Shown piece by piece: positions 10,665-20,529 of a DNA stretch of 64,000 bases (the first letter of the stretch is position 1; every line of letters starts with the position of its first letter). The notes under the pieces were generated by a model. The model was not told the DNA's origin. It worked only from the letters and a program-made list of their open reading frames with translations, and made no database searches. The translations under genes and the position numbers were made by a program. The DNA comes from Gammaproteobacteria bacterium (GTDB lineage: Bacteria > Pseudomonadota > Gammaproteobacteria > Pseudomonadales > Azotimanducaceae). Where the stretch lies: contig JAPOXV010000004.1 of assembly GCA_026706935.1 (NCBI GenBank), positions 144,001-208,000 on the forward strand, read 5' to 3'.

Positions 10665-11030
10665 CTAAAGGACCTCCGGCGCTAGTGACACGATTCGCAT
10701 GAAATTGCTCGTACGTAATTCCCGTGTTACCGGGCCAAAAATGCGGGTACCAATTGGTTCATCTCCCTGAAGGAGAACAGCCGCGTTCTGGTCGAATTTA
10801 ATCAGCGACCCGTCCGCACGTCGCATGCCTTTGCGCGTCCGCACAACGACGGCGTTCATTACTTGTCCCTTACGGACCCGACCATTCGGAGTTGCTTCCT
10901 TGACAGTGATCTTGATCACATCGCCGATACGCGCATACCGACGACGCGATCCACCAAGCACCTTAATGCACTTTACCCGGCGTGCGCCACTATTGTCTGC
11001 GACCTCGAGCATGGTTTCGGCTTGAATCAC
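10665..11030 (-). CDS. rplN: 50S ribosomal protein L14
   Basis: L14 sits on the subunit interface and forms bridges to 16S helix 44; it is also the docking site for RsfS. The 121-aa sequence opens [20 protein letters not shown] and has [20 protein letters not shown], with [13 protein letters not shown] near the end. It is the first gene of the spc operon in the E. coli scheme, 6 bp after rpsQ here with no visible terminator between. Confidence 0.97.
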   Translation of the reverse strand: MIQAETMLEVADNSGARRVKCIKVLGGSRRRYARIGDVIKITVKEATPNGRVRKGQVMNAVVVRTRKGMRRADGSLIKFDQNAAVLLQGDEPIGTRIFGPVTRELRTSNFMRIVSLAPEVL

Positions 11031-11036
11031 GACGAC

Positions 11037-11300
11037 TTATCCCCGCGTTGACTTGACGTCAACTGATTTCAGTTTGAAGGATTTTGTCTTTGAAATCGGT
11101 CTGCATTCGATTGCGCTGACGAGATCGCCGAGACCACATTCATTGTTTTCATCGTGAATATGAAATTTCGACGATTTCTTGATGTACTTCCCGTAAATCG
11201 GGTGCTTCACACGCCGGTCGACGCGTAGCGTGGCTGTCTTGTCAGCCCCGATTGACACGACTTCACCACGAATGGTTCGCGGGATCTTGACTTCAGCCAT
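11037..11300 (-). CDS. rpsQ: 30S ribosomal protein S17
   Basis: S17 binds the 5' domain of 16S rRNA. The 87-aa OB-fold protein contains [20 protein letters not shown] and [19 protein letters not shown], both typical. Its start overlaps the 3' end of rpmC by 8 bp, so translation is probably coupled. Confidence 0.96.
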   Translation of the reverse strand: MAEVKIPRTIRGEVVSIGADKTATLRVDRRVKHPIYGKYIKKSSKFHIHDENNECGLGDLVSAIECRPISKTKSFKLKSVDVKSTRG

Positions 11301-11484
11301 CAGTTTTCTCCCGCATGATGGTTTTAACTCGCGCGATATCGCGTTTTGTCTGCTTCATCAGGTGGGTTTGAGGAAGCTGATCCATGGAGCGTTTGATGCG
11401 CAGATTGAAGCGCTCTTTCAAAAGGCGTACATGCTCTGCCTTGAGCTCGTCAAGGCTCAGGTCTCTCAACTCTTCAGCTTTCAT
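11293..11484 (-). CDS. rpmC: 50S ribosomal protein L29
   Basis: L29 lies by the peptide exit tunnel, beside L23, and helps form the docking platform for trigger factor and SRP. The 63-aa helical protein starts [14 protein letters not shown] and carries [18 protein letters not shown]. Its ATG overlaps the rplP stop as TGATG, and its 3' end overlaps rpsQ. Confidence 0.95.
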   Translation of the reverse strand: MKAEELRDLSLDELKAEHVRLLKERFNLRIKRSMDQLPQTHLMKQTKRDIARVKTIMREKTDG

Positions 11485-11897
11485 CAGCCGCCGCTCCGCC
11501 GCACAAGCGTGGTCTTAAACGGCAACTTCGATGACGCTAAACGAAACGCCTCACGGGCGGTGTCTTCCGTCACACCTTCCATCTCATACAAGACGCGTCC
11601 AGGTTGGATTTGTGCGACCCAATACTCAACGCTTCCTTTTCCTTTGCCTTGTCGCACTTCAAGTGGTTTTTTCGTTATCGGTTTATCTGGAAATACGCGA
11701 ATCCAAACTTTGCCACCGCGACGCACATAACGCGTCATCGCACGTCGTCCCGCCTCAATTTGGCGAGCAGTCAAACGACCTCGACCCGTCGCTTTCAACC
11801 CGTACTCGCCAAACGCGACACGGCTTCCGCGAAGCGCCATACCTCGATTTCGGCCTTTCTGTTGTTTGCGGTACTTCGTCCGAGTCGGCTGCATCAT
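11484..11897 (-). CDS. rplP: 50S ribosomal protein L16
   Basis: L16 is a late-assembly protein near the A site of the peptidyl transferase centre. The 137-aa protein starts [19 protein letters not shown] and contains [20 protein letters not shown] and [20 protein letters not shown]. The Arg81 region that YcfD hydroxylates in E. coli is present as RVFPDKP. It overlaps the rpmC start by one base. Confidence 0.97.
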   Translation of the reverse strand: MMQPTRTKYRKQQKGRNRGMALRGSRVAFGEYGLKATGRGRLTARQIEAGRRAMTRYVRRGGKVWIRVFPDKPITKKPLEVRQGKGKGSVEYWVAQIQPGRVLYEMEGVTEDTAREAFRLASSKLPFKTTLVRRSGG

Positions 11898-11900
11898 CGC

Positions 11901-12560
11901 CTATGCTGCCCCGCGCCCTTCGCGTTCGCCATCGCCAATGATTTCGCCTTTGAAGATCCAGACTTTGACGCCTAACGTACCGTAGGTTGTCATCGCTTCT
12001 ACGACGGCATAGTCGATATCTGCCCGTAACGTGTGGAGCGGTACTCGACCTTCCGCGAATGTCTCAGCGCGGGCAATCTCAACGCCGTTTAATCGACCGG
12101 CTACGCGCACCTTAATCCCTTCGGCGCCCATGCGAATTGCATTCGTCATGACGCGCCGTACAGCGCGTCGGAACGCTACGCGCTTCTCAAGTTGCTGTGC
12201 GATGTTCTGCGCCGCCAAGTAGGCGTCTATTTCCGGTTTGCGAATCTCTTCGACATCTAGCTTGACGGGCTGATTCATCATGACCGAGAGCTCAGCACGC
12301 AGTTTCTCGATATCGGCACCTTTGGTCCCAATCACCATCCCCGGCCGCGCGCTGTGGATCAGAACGTGAATGTCACTTCGAGGTCGCTTGATCTCAATTC
12401 GGCTAACGTAAGCATCACGAAGCCGGTTCATCAGATAGTCGCGAACTTCAAGATCATTCAGGAGGTAACTCGCATAGTTGCGCTTGTCGGCATACCAAAT
12501 TGACGTGTGGTCCTTTACGATCCCAAGTCGCATGCCATTGGGGTTGACTTTCTGACCCAT
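11901..12560 (-). CDS. rpsC: 30S ribosomal protein S3
   Basis: S3 lines the mRNA entry tunnel and has helicase activity together with S4. The 219-aa protein starts [20 protein letters not shown]. Its type-2 KH domain has [18 protein letters not shown], a GxxG motif in the form GTKG. The C-terminal domain has [19 protein letters not shown]. It lies 1 bp after rplV. Confidence 0.97.
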   Translation of the reverse strand: MGQKVNPNGMRLGIVKDHTSIWYADKRNYASYLLNDLEVRDYLMNRLRDAYVSRIEIKRPRSDIHVLIHSARPGMVIGTKGADIEKLRAELSVMMNQPVKLDVEEIRKPEIDAYLAAQNIAQQLEKRVAFRRAVRRVMTNAIRMGAEGIKVRVAGRLNGVEIARAETFAEGRVPLHTLRADIDYAVVEAMTTYGTLGVKVWIFKGEIIGDGEREGRGAA

Positions 12561-12561
12561 C

Positions 12562-12906
12562 TTAGTGCGCTCCTTGGTTCTCGTCGCTTACTGCGAGCGT
12601 GATATGGCACGTGCGCTTGAACACGCGGCCCGTTCGACCCCGACCGTGGAAACGCAGACGTTTTAGAGTGAGTCCTTCGTTCACGTACGCTTCCGAAATC
12701 CACAAATCATCGACCGCGGCATTCTTGTTTTCAGCGTTAGCAACAGCCGATTCCAACAGTCGGTTAACGTAACGAGCACTCTTCTGAACGTCAAAGCGTA
12801 AAACGTCTAACGCCGTCGTTACAGGCATACCACGAATCTGATCAATCACCAATCTAGCCTTCTGTGGGGACACGCGAAGTCGATTGGCCGTTGCTGTCGC
12901 TTTCAT
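12562..12906 (-). CDS. rplV: 50S ribosomal protein L22
   Basis: L22 extends a beta-hairpin into the peptide exit tunnel, where it forms part of the constriction and affects macrolide sensitivity. The 114-aa sequence has [19 protein letters not shown] and the hairpin region [20 protein letters not shown], with no deletion like the Met82-Lys83-Arg84 loss of macrolide-resistant E. coli. It starts 6 bp after rpsS. Confidence 0.96.
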   Translation of the reverse strand: MKATATANRLRVSPQKARLVIDQIRGMPVTTALDVLRFDVQKSARYVNRLLESAVANAENKNAAVDDLWISEAYVNEGLTLKRLRFHGRGRTGRVFKRTCHITLAVSDENQGAH

Positions 12907-12912
12907 GACGGC

Positions 12913-13188
12913 TTATACCCTCACCTTCCGATCAGCAGCGTGACCACGAAACGTTCTTGTCGGCGCAAACTCTCCGAGTTTGTGACCGACCAATTCCTCC
13001 GTGATGAACACCGGTACGTGTGCTCTGCCATTGTGGACTTGAATCGTTAATCCCACCATCTGCGGTACGATCATTGACCGGCGCGACCAAGTTCTAATTG
13101 GACGGCGATCATTGGTCTCCTGGGCACGTTCGACCTTCTTCATCAGATGAAGATCGACAAACGGACCTTTGCGAAGCGAACGAGGCAT
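12913..13188 (-). CDS. rpsS: 30S ribosomal protein S19
   Basis: S19 lies in the 30S head and pairs with S13. The 91-aa protein has the full signature: [39 protein letters not shown] and [15 protein letters not shown]. It is 3 bp after rplB. Confidence 0.97.
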   Translation of the reverse strand: MPRSLRKGPFVDLHLMKKVERAQETNDRRPIRTWSRRSMIVPQMVGLTIQVHNGRAHVPVFITEELVGHKLGEFAPTRTFRGHAADRKVRV

Positions 13189-13191
13189 GTG

Positions 13192-14019
13192 CTATCTCCT
13201 TCCTCGTCGACGCACGATGAGATGGTTTGTACGTTTATTGCGCCGTGTTTTGAAGCCTTTTGTAGGTTTACCTGTCGGCGATACCGGATCTCGTCCGCCC
13301 GACGACTTACCCTCGCCGCCACCAAGCGGATGGTCGACCGGGTTCATCGCCACACCACGTACCGTGGGGCGAATACCGCGCCAACGCTTCGCACCGGCTT
13401 TGCCTAGTGATCGCAGGTTATGCTCCGGATTGCTCACCTCACCCAGGACTGCACGACATTCCGCTAAGACGCGTCGCATTTCACCTGAGCGGAGACGTAA
13501 CGTCGCGTAAGTACCTTCCCGAGCCACCAGTTGCGCTGATGTCCCAGCACTGCGTGCCAATTGCGCACCCTTACCTGGTTTAAGCTCAATACAGTGAACG
13601 ACACTTCCTAAGGGTAGATTTCGAAGCGGCATAGCATTGCCGATGCTTATCGGTGCCGATGTGCCGGACCTTACCTCATCGCCGGCTTTCAAACCATCGG
13701 GTGCGATGATGTACCGTCGTTCGCCGTCTTGGTACTTGACGAGAGCAATATTCGCGGATCGATTCGGATCGTATTCCAAACGCTCAACAATCGCAGGCAC
13801 ATTGTCTTTCGTTCGTTTGAAGTCAATCTTGCGATAGTGCTGCTTGTGTGCGCCGCCACGATGCCGAGTGGTAATTCGCCCAGCGTTGTTACGACCGCCT
13901 CGACCGTGTTGACTTTCCAACAACGGCTTATAAGGAGAACCTTTGTGGAGGTCAGGATGTACTACCTTAGTAACGAAACGTCGACCTGGCGATGTGGGTT
14001 TTGTTTGAATAACCGCCAT
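13192..14019 (-). CDS. rplB: 50S ribosomal protein L2
   Basis: L2 supports peptidyl transferase centre structure and subunit joining. The 275-aa protein has [20 protein letters not shown] near the N-terminus and [18 protein letters not shown] near the C-terminus. The essential His of the motif (His230 here, His229 in E. coli) is kept, but the second His of the usual DHPHGGGEG is Leu232. I recall Met at this place in Bacteroidetes, so the change is tolerated, yet it is unusual for proteobacteria. It overlaps the rplW stop by one base. Confidence 0.97.
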   Translation of the reverse strand: MAVIQTKPTSPGRRFVTKVVHPDLHKGSPYKPLLESQHGRGGRNNAGRITTRHRGGAHKQHYRKIDFKRTKDNVPAIVERLEYDPNRSANIALVKYQDGERRYIIAPDGLKAGDEVRSGTSAPISIGNAMPLRNLPLGSVVHCIELKPGKGAQLARSAGTSAQLVAREGTYATLRLRSGEMRRVLAECRAVLGEVSNPEHNLRSLGKAGAKRWRGIRPTVRGVAMNPVDHPLGGGEGKSSGGRDPVSPTGKPTKGFKTRRNKRTNHLIVRRRGRR

Positions 14020-14324
14020 CAGAATTCCCTCGTAAAGTCGATGTCGTCGCCGTCAGCGAGCCGTACATATGCCTTTTTCCAGGACTTGAAACGACTCACG
14101 CTGCCCCGCCGGAGCATCCGCTGCTTGACTTTACCTTTGACGTTAACGGTCGAGACCTTAAGGACGCTTACATCAAAGAGTTTTTCAACGGCATGTTTAA
14201 TCTCGTGCTTAGTAGCGTCTTTAAGTACTTTAAACGTGTATTGGTTACCTTGATCGCCAATATTCGTCGCTTTTTCCGTGACATGCGGCTCGACGATGAC
14301 GTTGTAGAGGCGGTCTTCGTTCAT
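14019..14324 (-). CDS. rplW: 50S ribosomal protein L23
   Basis: L23 at the tunnel exit is the docking site for trigger factor and SRP. The 101-aa protein has the family features [18 protein letters not shown] and the trigger-factor contact region around [16 protein letters not shown]. Its start overlaps the rplD stop by 4 bp and its end overlaps rplB by 1 bp, so the three are probably co-translated. Confidence 0.96.
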   Translation of the reverse strand: MNEDRLYNVIVEPHVTEKATNIGDQGNQYTFKVLKDATKHEIKHAVEKLFDVSVLKVSTVNVKGKVKQRMLRRGSVSRFKSWKKAYVRLADGDDIDFTREF

Positions 14325-14926
14325 GCCAACGCTTCCTCACAACGTCGTATGCCATCAACCGAGAATAGCACGTGGTCGCACTTCATCAGGCTGACAGGGT
14401 TGAGCTGAGCGACGCTTACCACTTCAACGTGATTCAGGTTGCGTGCAGCACGTTCTAACGATTCGTTATTTCCAGCATCAACAATCAGAACTTCGTTCAG
14501 TTCGAGCTTTTCGAGCGCCTCAATCAGATTCTTCGTCTTGAATTCGGGCGCAGGTAATTCATTAACGGCAGAAAGTCGTTCTTGCCTTAGTAGCTCAGAG
14601 AGTAAACAGCGCATCGCGCCGCGAAACATCTTTCGATTGAGCTTGACTGCGCGTTTAACGGGTCGTGCCGCAAATGTAACGCCACCACCTTGCCATATCG
14701 GACTATTACGGGATCCCGCACGCGCACGTCCAGTGCCTTTTTGACGCCATGGCTTCGCGCCACCGCCGCGAACTTCCGACCGATTCTTCTGTTTACGGAG
14801 CCCGGTATGCCCGCGACGAATATAGGTCTCTACGACTTGATGAACGAGCGCTTCCCGGTATTCGCTTCCGAACACACCGTCACTAATTTCAATGTTCTCT
14901 GTGGTGTCGCGAAGCGTTACGTTCAT
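14321..14926 (-). CDS. rplD: 50S ribosomal protein L4
   Basis: L4 contributes to the exit-tunnel constriction and in E. coli represses the S10 operon by binding its leader. The 201-aa protein contains QKNRSEVRGGGAKPWRQKGTG in its extended loop (split here in reading only) and RPVKRAVKLNRKMFRGAMR. Length is normal. It starts 2 bp after rplC and overlaps rplW. Confidence 0.96.
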   Translation of the reverse strand: MNVTLRDTTENIEISDGVFGSEYREALVHQVVETYIRRGHTGLRKQKNRSEVRGGGAKPWRQKGTGRARAGSRNSPIWQGGGVTFAARPVKRAVKLNRKMFRGAMRCLLSELLRQERLSAVNELPAPEFKTKNLIEALEKLELNEVLIVDAGNNESLERAARNLNHVEVVSVAQLNPVSLMKCDHVLFSVDGIRRCEEALA

Positions 14927-14928
14927 GG

Positions 14929-15618
14929 CTAATTCCGAGATCCTGCATCACCGTGGTCCTTAATCGCAGGACATACGAACACATCGCCACCTGTCGGACC
15001 CGGAACCGCACCTTTAATGAGAATTAGGTCGTTCTCTTCGTCTACCGCGACGATTTTTAGATTCTGAATCGTGACGCGTTTATTCCCGAGCTGACCGGCC
15101 ATTTTCTTGCCTTTGAACACCTTCCCAGGTGTCTGACACTGGCCAACAGATCCTAGCGCCCGGTGCGAGATTGAGTTTCCATGCGTGGCATCTTGCATCG
15201 AGAAGTTCCAACGCTTGACCGCGCCAGCAAATCCCTTACCTTTCGACGTGCCGCGCACATCGACTGTCTGACCCGGTTCGAATTGGGACACGGTAAGTGC
15301 ACCACCCACAGCCGGCAGCTCGTCTTCGTCGACGTCATCCGTTCGAAGTTCATAAAGTCGTCTGCCGGGTGCGTCATCGACTTCACCTTCGGCGTTAGCA
15401 AAACTGGCGCGGTAGTGTCCTAGTTCCGGCTGACTTAATCGATCGGGCTTTTGCGAACCATAGGCTACTTGGAGCGCCGTGTAGGAATCTGACTCAATGT
15501 TCTTTACTCTCACGACACGGTTGGGCTTAGCTTCAATGACCGTGACAGGAATAGCACGGCCCGTGTCATCAAAGAGACGGGTCATACCTCCTTTGGTACC
15601 AACGATTCCGATAGTCAT
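14929..15618 (-). CDS. rplC: 50S ribosomal protein L3
   Basis: L3 initiates 50S assembly and its central loop reaches the peptidyl transferase centre. The 229-aa protein opens MTIGIVGTKGGMTRLFDD and carries GTSKGKGFAGAVKRWNF and GSVGQCQTPGKVFKGKKMAG. It is slightly longer than E. coli L3 (209 aa), mainly through an acidic loop near residues 75 to 105. A 123-bp spacer separates it from rpsJ, the widest gap in this cluster. Confidence 0.96.
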   Translation of the reverse strand: MTIGIVGTKGGMTRLFDDTGRAIPVTVIEAKPNRVVRVKNIESDSYTALQVAYGSQKPDRLSQPELGHYRASFANAEGEVDDAPGRRLYELRTDDVDEDELPAVGGALTVSQFEPGQTVDVRGTSKGKGFAGAVKRWNFSMQDATHGNSISHRALGSVGQCQTPGKVFKGKKMAGQLGNKRVTIQNLKIVAVDEENDLILIKGAVPGPTGGDVFVCPAIKDHGDAGSRN

Positions 15619-15741
15619 GACGTTCTCTTAGCGTCGGATATTTCAGTGCGGCGCCGGTAAAAAAATCGGCGCACCGTCATTAACAGTGAACCGATTCATT
15701 TTCGGCTGCGATCAAGCTGCTCGCATCAACCTGAAGTTTCT

Positions 15742-16056
15742 CTAAGTGACGCTTACTTCGATATCGACTCCTGCAGCCACATCGTGTTTACTGAGTGCAT
15801 CAACGGTCTTGTCCGTGTAATCAACAATGTCGATAAGACGCTTATGCGTGCGAATCTCATATTGATCCCTCGCATCCTTGTCGACATGCGGCGAAATCAA
15901 TACCGTCCACCTTTCCGTGCGTGTCGGCAACGGAATAGGACCGACGAGTCGCGCACCCGATCGCTTGATCGAATCGACTAGATCAGCCGTCGTTGCATCC
16001 AGCAATTTGTGGTCAAACGCCTTCAACTGAATGCGGATGTGTTGGTTTGTCGCCAC
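15742..16056 (-). CDS. rpsJ: 30S ribosomal protein S10 (NusE)
   Basis: S10 is a 30S head protein and, as NusE, couples NusB and NusG to antitermination. I chose the GTG at 16056, giving 104 aa with the family-like start [16 protein letters not shown]; the frame is open 14 codons further upstream into a hairpin region without S10 similarity. GGAAGG lies only 3 nt before the GTG. Conserved parts are [20 protein letters not shown] and [15 protein letters not shown]. It heads the S10 operon. Confidence 0.95.
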   Translation of the reverse strand: MATNQHIRIQLKAFDHKLLDATTADLVDSIKRSGARLVGPIPLPTRTERWTVLISPHVDKDARDQYEIRTHKRLIDIVDYTDKTVDALSKHDVAAGVDIEVSVT

Positions 16057-16084
16057 GTACCTTCCAAAGGTGTAATGCACATAC

Positions 16085-16110
16085 ACGCCCCTACCCAATT
16101 CGAGGGGCGT
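16085..16110 (-). promoter_or_regulatory. Hairpin in the rpsJ leader
   Basis: ACGCCCCT and AGGGGCGT form a perfect 8-bp stem with a 10-base loop, about 28 nt upstream of the rpsJ GTG. No T-run follows on the minus strand. It could be an autoregulatory leader structure of the S10 operon (L4 acts on such a leader in E. coli), but the leader here is far shorter, so this is speculative. Confidence 0.35.
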
Positions 16111-16143
16111 AAAAAAGGCAGCGAATTTTACCTACGCTGCCTT
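16111..16143 (-). terminator. Intrinsic terminator after tuf
   Basis: On the minus strand AAGGCAGCG, an 11-base loop and CGCTGCC followed by TTTTTT form a classic rho-independent terminator 16 bp past the tuf stop. This separates the rpoB-rpsL-tuf transcription block from the S10 operon. Confidence 0.8.
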
Positions 16144-16158
16144 TATTTACTGAGGTTT

Positions 16159-17358
<1,200 letters not shown>

Positions 17359-17401
17359 TTTGAATTCCTCCGTTATTCGGCAAGACGATTGAGCTGTATT
17401 G

Positions 17402-19492
17402 CTATCGCGCCTTTATTACTTCTGCGATGGTATCGGGTACCTCAAGGTATTCCGCAAACTCCATCGTGAATGTTGCACGTCCTTGTGTGGATGATCTCAG
17501 GTCCGTTGCGTATCCGAACATCTCACCGAGCGGGACTTTCGCGCGCACAATCTTGCCGGCAAAGTTCTCGTCCATGCCTTCAATCATGCCGCGCCTTCGA
17601 TTCAAGTCGCCGACCACCGCGCCCATATAGTCCTCGGGAGTCACAACTTCAACCGACATGACCGGCTCCAACAGCACCGGATTCGCTTTCGCTGCGCCAT
17701 CGCGCAACGCAGTTGAGCCGGCAATTTTAAAAGCGACTTCGCTTGAATCCACTTCGTGATACGAACCATCGAACAAGGTAGCCTTTATGTTGATCAGGGG
17801 GAAACCGGCAATGACACCATTGTCCATCTGCTCACGAATACCTCTATCCACCGCAGGTATGTATTCTCTGGGTACGGCACCACCCACTATCTCGTCGGCG
17901 AACTCGTAAGTACTTTCACTATCCACGAGCGGTTCCAGACGAACGAAGACGTGACCGTACTGACCTCGACCGCCTGACTGTCGAACGAACTTCGCCTCGG
18001 AATCGACTGTTTTCCGAATCGTCTCACGATAGGCAACCTGAGGTTTTCCAATATTCGCCTCAACACTAAACTCGCGTTTCATTCGATCAACAATGATGTC
18101 GAGATGCAGTTCACCCATGCCAGCAATAATGGTCTGGCCGGACTCCGGATCCGTTGAAACTCGAAAGGACGGATCTTCCTGCGCCAACTTGGACAGTGCG
18201 ATGGACATCTTGTCTTGGTCTACTACCGACCTTGGTTCAACCGCAACATGTATGACGGGTTCAGGAAATTCCATACGCTCGAGCTGTACAAAGTGTTGTT
18301 CGTCACAGAACGTGTCTCCCGTAGTGACGTCCTTCAGACCGATCGCCGCTGCGATGTCACCCGCTCGGACTTCGTTGATTTCGTTACGTTCGTTCGAGTG
18401 CATCTGCACCATGCGTCCGACCCGTTCTCGCTTCTCTCGTACAGAGTTGAAGACGCGATCTCCCGTCTTGAGCACACCGGAATAGACACGGAAAAACGTA
18501 AGTGTGCCCACGTACGGATCAGTTGCAATCTTGAACGCAAGCGCTGCAAAAGGCTCATCGTCATCGGAATGACGTGCGATCGGTAGTCCGTCGCGCATAG
18601 TCCCTTCGATAGCTTTGACTTCCGTAGGCGCGGGTAGAAAGTCGATCACCGCATCGAGCACGGGCTGAACACCTTTGTTCTTAAACGCTGAACCACAAAG
18701 TGCGGGCACGATTTCATTCGCGATCGTGCGCTCACGTAAGCCCGTTTTGATTTCCTCGCTAGTTAGTTCGTTCCCTTCCAAGTATTTTTCGGTAAGTACT
18801 TCATTCGCGTCTGCAGCTTCTTCGATCAGACGTTCCCTCATACTCTCCGCATCAGCTAACAGTTCTTCCGGTATGTCGGTTCGAGTGACCGATAGCCCCT
18901 GATCTTCCTCGTTGAAATACAGAGCTTCCATCTCGATCAGATCGACTACACCTTTAAACGTCTCTTCTGCACCGATCGCAAGCTGAACTGGCACAGGTTT
19001 CGCGCCGAGGCGGTCTTCGATCTGTCCGACGACACGAGCGAAATCAGCACCTGCGCGATCCATTTTGTTGACGAAAACGATTCGAGGCACTTCGTACCGG
19101 TCCGCTTGGCGCCACACGGTTTCGGATTGAGGTTCAACCCCAGCTGCACCGCAGAACACAACGACAGCCCCATCGAGAACTCGTAGACTGCGTTCGACTT
19201 CGATCGTAAAGTCCACGTGACCTGGCGTATCAATGATGTTGATTCGATGTTCGTCAAATTGCTGGTCTGTGCCGCGCCAGAAGCAAGTTGTCGCAGCCGA
19301 CGTGATCGTGATCCCACGCTCTTGCTCCTGCTCCATCCAGTCCATGACCGCAGCCCCGTCGTGAACCTCGCCGATCTTGTACGAGATACCAGCATAAAAC
19401 AGCACGCGTTCGGTGGTCGTGGTCTTACCCGCGTCAACGTGCGCGACAATACCGATATTTCTGTAGCGGCCTATTGGCGTGCTACGAGGCAT
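17402..19492 (-). CDS. fusA: Elongation factor G
   Basis: EF-G is the GTPase that drives translocation and, with RRF, ribosome recycling. The 696-aa protein has P-loop [19 protein letters not shown], switch [20 protein letters not shown] and NKMDRAG. Domain IV carries [14 protein letters not shown]. It is the canonical EF-G1 of the str operon, between rpsG (80 bp) and tuf (44 bp). The frame has no break. Confidence 0.98.
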   Translation of the reverse strand: MPRSTPIGRYRNIGIVAHVDAGKTTTTERVLFYAGISYKIGEVHDGAAVMDWMEQEQERGITITSAATTCFWRGTDQQFDEHRINIIDTPGHVDFTIEVERSLRVLDGAVVVFCGAAGVEPQSETVWRQADRYEVPRIVFVNKMDRAGADFARVVGQIEDRLGAKPVPVQLAIGAEETFKGVVDLIEMEALYFNEEDQGLSVTRTDIPEELLADAESMRERLIEEAADANEVLTEKYLEGNELTSEEIKTGLRERTIANEIVPALCGSAFKNKGVQPVLDAVIDFLPAPTEVKAIEGTMRDGLPIARHSDDDEPFAALAFKIATDPYVGTLTFFRVYSGVLKTGDRVFNSVREKRERVGRMVQMHSNERNEINEVRAGDIAAAIGLKDVTTGDTFCDEQHFVQLERMEFPEPVIHVAVEPRSVVDQDKMSIALSKLAQEDPSFRVSTDPESGQTIIAGMGELHLDIIVDRMKREFSVEANIGKPQVAYRETIRKTVDSEAKFVRQSGGRGQYGHVFVRLEPLVDSESTYEFADEIVGGAVPREYIPAVDRGIREQMDNGVIAGFPLINIKATLFDGSYHEVDSSEVAFKIAGSTALRDGAAKANPVLLEPVMSVEVVTPEDYMGAVVGDLNRRRGMIEGMDENFAGKIVRAKVPLGEMFGYATDLRSSTQGRATFTMEFAEYLEVPDTIAEVIKAR

Positions 19493-19572
19493 CTTTGCTC
19501 CGAATGAGGTTGTGAGATTAAGGGGTTAGGGTACGAACGGTGTCAGTGAGTCGTTGGTGCTGTCAACAGCGC

Positions 19573-20049
19573 TCAATACCTGAAATGTGCGAAAGCACGA
19601 TTTGCCTCCGCCATGCGATGAGTGTCGTCCCGTTTCTTGATTGAGGCGGAATTTGCGCTATTTGCTGCCGCATCAGCGAGTTCACTTGCGAGGCGAGCAT
19701 CCATCGACTTTTCGCTGCGCTTGCGTGCGTTTTCTACGATCCATCGCATTGCCAGCGCCTCTCGACGTGAAGGTCGTACTTCGATTGGCACTTGGTACGT
19801 CGCACCACCGACGCGACGAGATTTGACTTCGGTCGTCGGTGATACGTTCTCTAGTGCTTTCAGGAACACATCAACTGGATCGGCTTTTTGTCGAGTTTCG
19901 ATGATCGACAACGCGCCATACACGATACGTTCAGCGACTGCTTTCTTGCCACTTTCCATCACATGATTGATGAACTTAGCAAGCGTCTCATTGTGGTACT
20001 TGGGATCCGGGAGGATGACGCGCTTTTCAGCTCGTCGACGTCTTGACAT
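19573..20049 (-). CDS. rpsG: 30S ribosomal protein S7
   Basis: S7 nucleates assembly of the 30S head and represses the str operon in E. coli. The 158-aa protein starts [20 protein letters not shown] and includes [19 protein letters not shown] and [14 protein letters not shown], ending [20 protein letters not shown]. Length equals the shorter form (156 aa) rather than the 179-aa E. coli K-12 variant. It lies 9 bp after rpsL. Confidence 0.97.
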   Translation of the reverse strand: MSRRRRAEKRVILPDPKYHNETLAKFINHVMESGKKAVAERIVYGALSIIETRQKADPVDVFLKALENVSPTTEVKSRRVGGATYQVPIEVRPSRREALAMRWIVENARKRSEKSMDARLASELADAAANSANSASIKKRDDTHRMAEANRAFAHFRY

Positions 20050-20058
20050 TTTCTGACC

Positions 20059-20430
20059 CTACTTAGGTTTCTTAGAGCCGTACTTGGAACGACCTTGCTT
20101 GCGTTCTTCAACACCCGCGAGGTCGCCGACGCCACGCACCGTGTGGTAGCGCACCCCGGGCAAATCCTTCACCCTGCCGCCACGAATCAGCACAGATGAG
20201 TGTTCCTGCAAGTTATGACCTTCGCCACCGATATAGGAGTTGACTTCGTAGCCATTATTGAGCCGTACACGACACACCTTACGCATCGCGGAATTAGGTT
20301 TCCGCGGCGTCGTTGTGTACACGCGCATGCACACGCCCCGCTTCTGCGGTGCCGCTTCTAGCGCGGGTACTTTGCTCTTGGTTTGCTTGCGCTTACGCGG
20401 TTTGCGAACCAACTGATTAATGGTTGCCAA
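20059..20430 (-). CDS. rpsL: 30S ribosomal protein S12, with Arg at the streptomycin-resistance position
   Basis: S12 monitors codon-anticodon pairing in the decoding centre. The 123-aa sequence is ordinary ([51 protein letters not shown]) except residue 43 counting the initiator Met. The motif reads [13 protein letters not shown] where E. coli has TTTPKKPNSALRK, and the codon at 20302-20304 is CGG. Lys43Arg (K42R in older numbering) is a known streptomycin-resistance change in E. coli and Mycobacterium. It begins the str operon 99 bp after rpoC. Confidence 0.97.
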   Translation of the reverse strand: MATINQLVRKPRKRKQTKSKVPALEAAPQKRGVCMRVYTTTPRKPNSAMRKVCRVRLNNGYEVNSYIGGEGHNLQEHSSVLIRGGRVKDLPGVRYHTVRGVGDLAGVEERKQGRSKYGSKKPK

Positions 20431-20465
20431 GCATCAACTCCAACATCGAAAATGCAGTCGGTCGA

Positions 20466-20489
20466 TCGGCGCAGATTTCAACGCGCCGA
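20466..20489 (-). promoter_or_regulatory. Hairpin in the rpoC-rpsL spacer
   Basis: TCGGCGC and GCGCCGA form a 7-bp perfect stem with a 10-base loop in the 99-bp spacer. No T-run follows on the minus strand, so termination is unlikely. It could be an RNA processing or leader structure for rpsL; no protein ligand can be assigned from sequence. Confidence 0.3.
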
Positions 20490-20529
20490 GCAACAGGCTG
20501 CGCAATTCTAGTGACTGAACTTAACGGAT

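Noticed and set aside
15640..15680. Imperfect GC-rich repeat in the rplC-rpsJ spacer
   Set aside because: The stem has a 3-base bulge and its T-run lies in the loop; no clear role.
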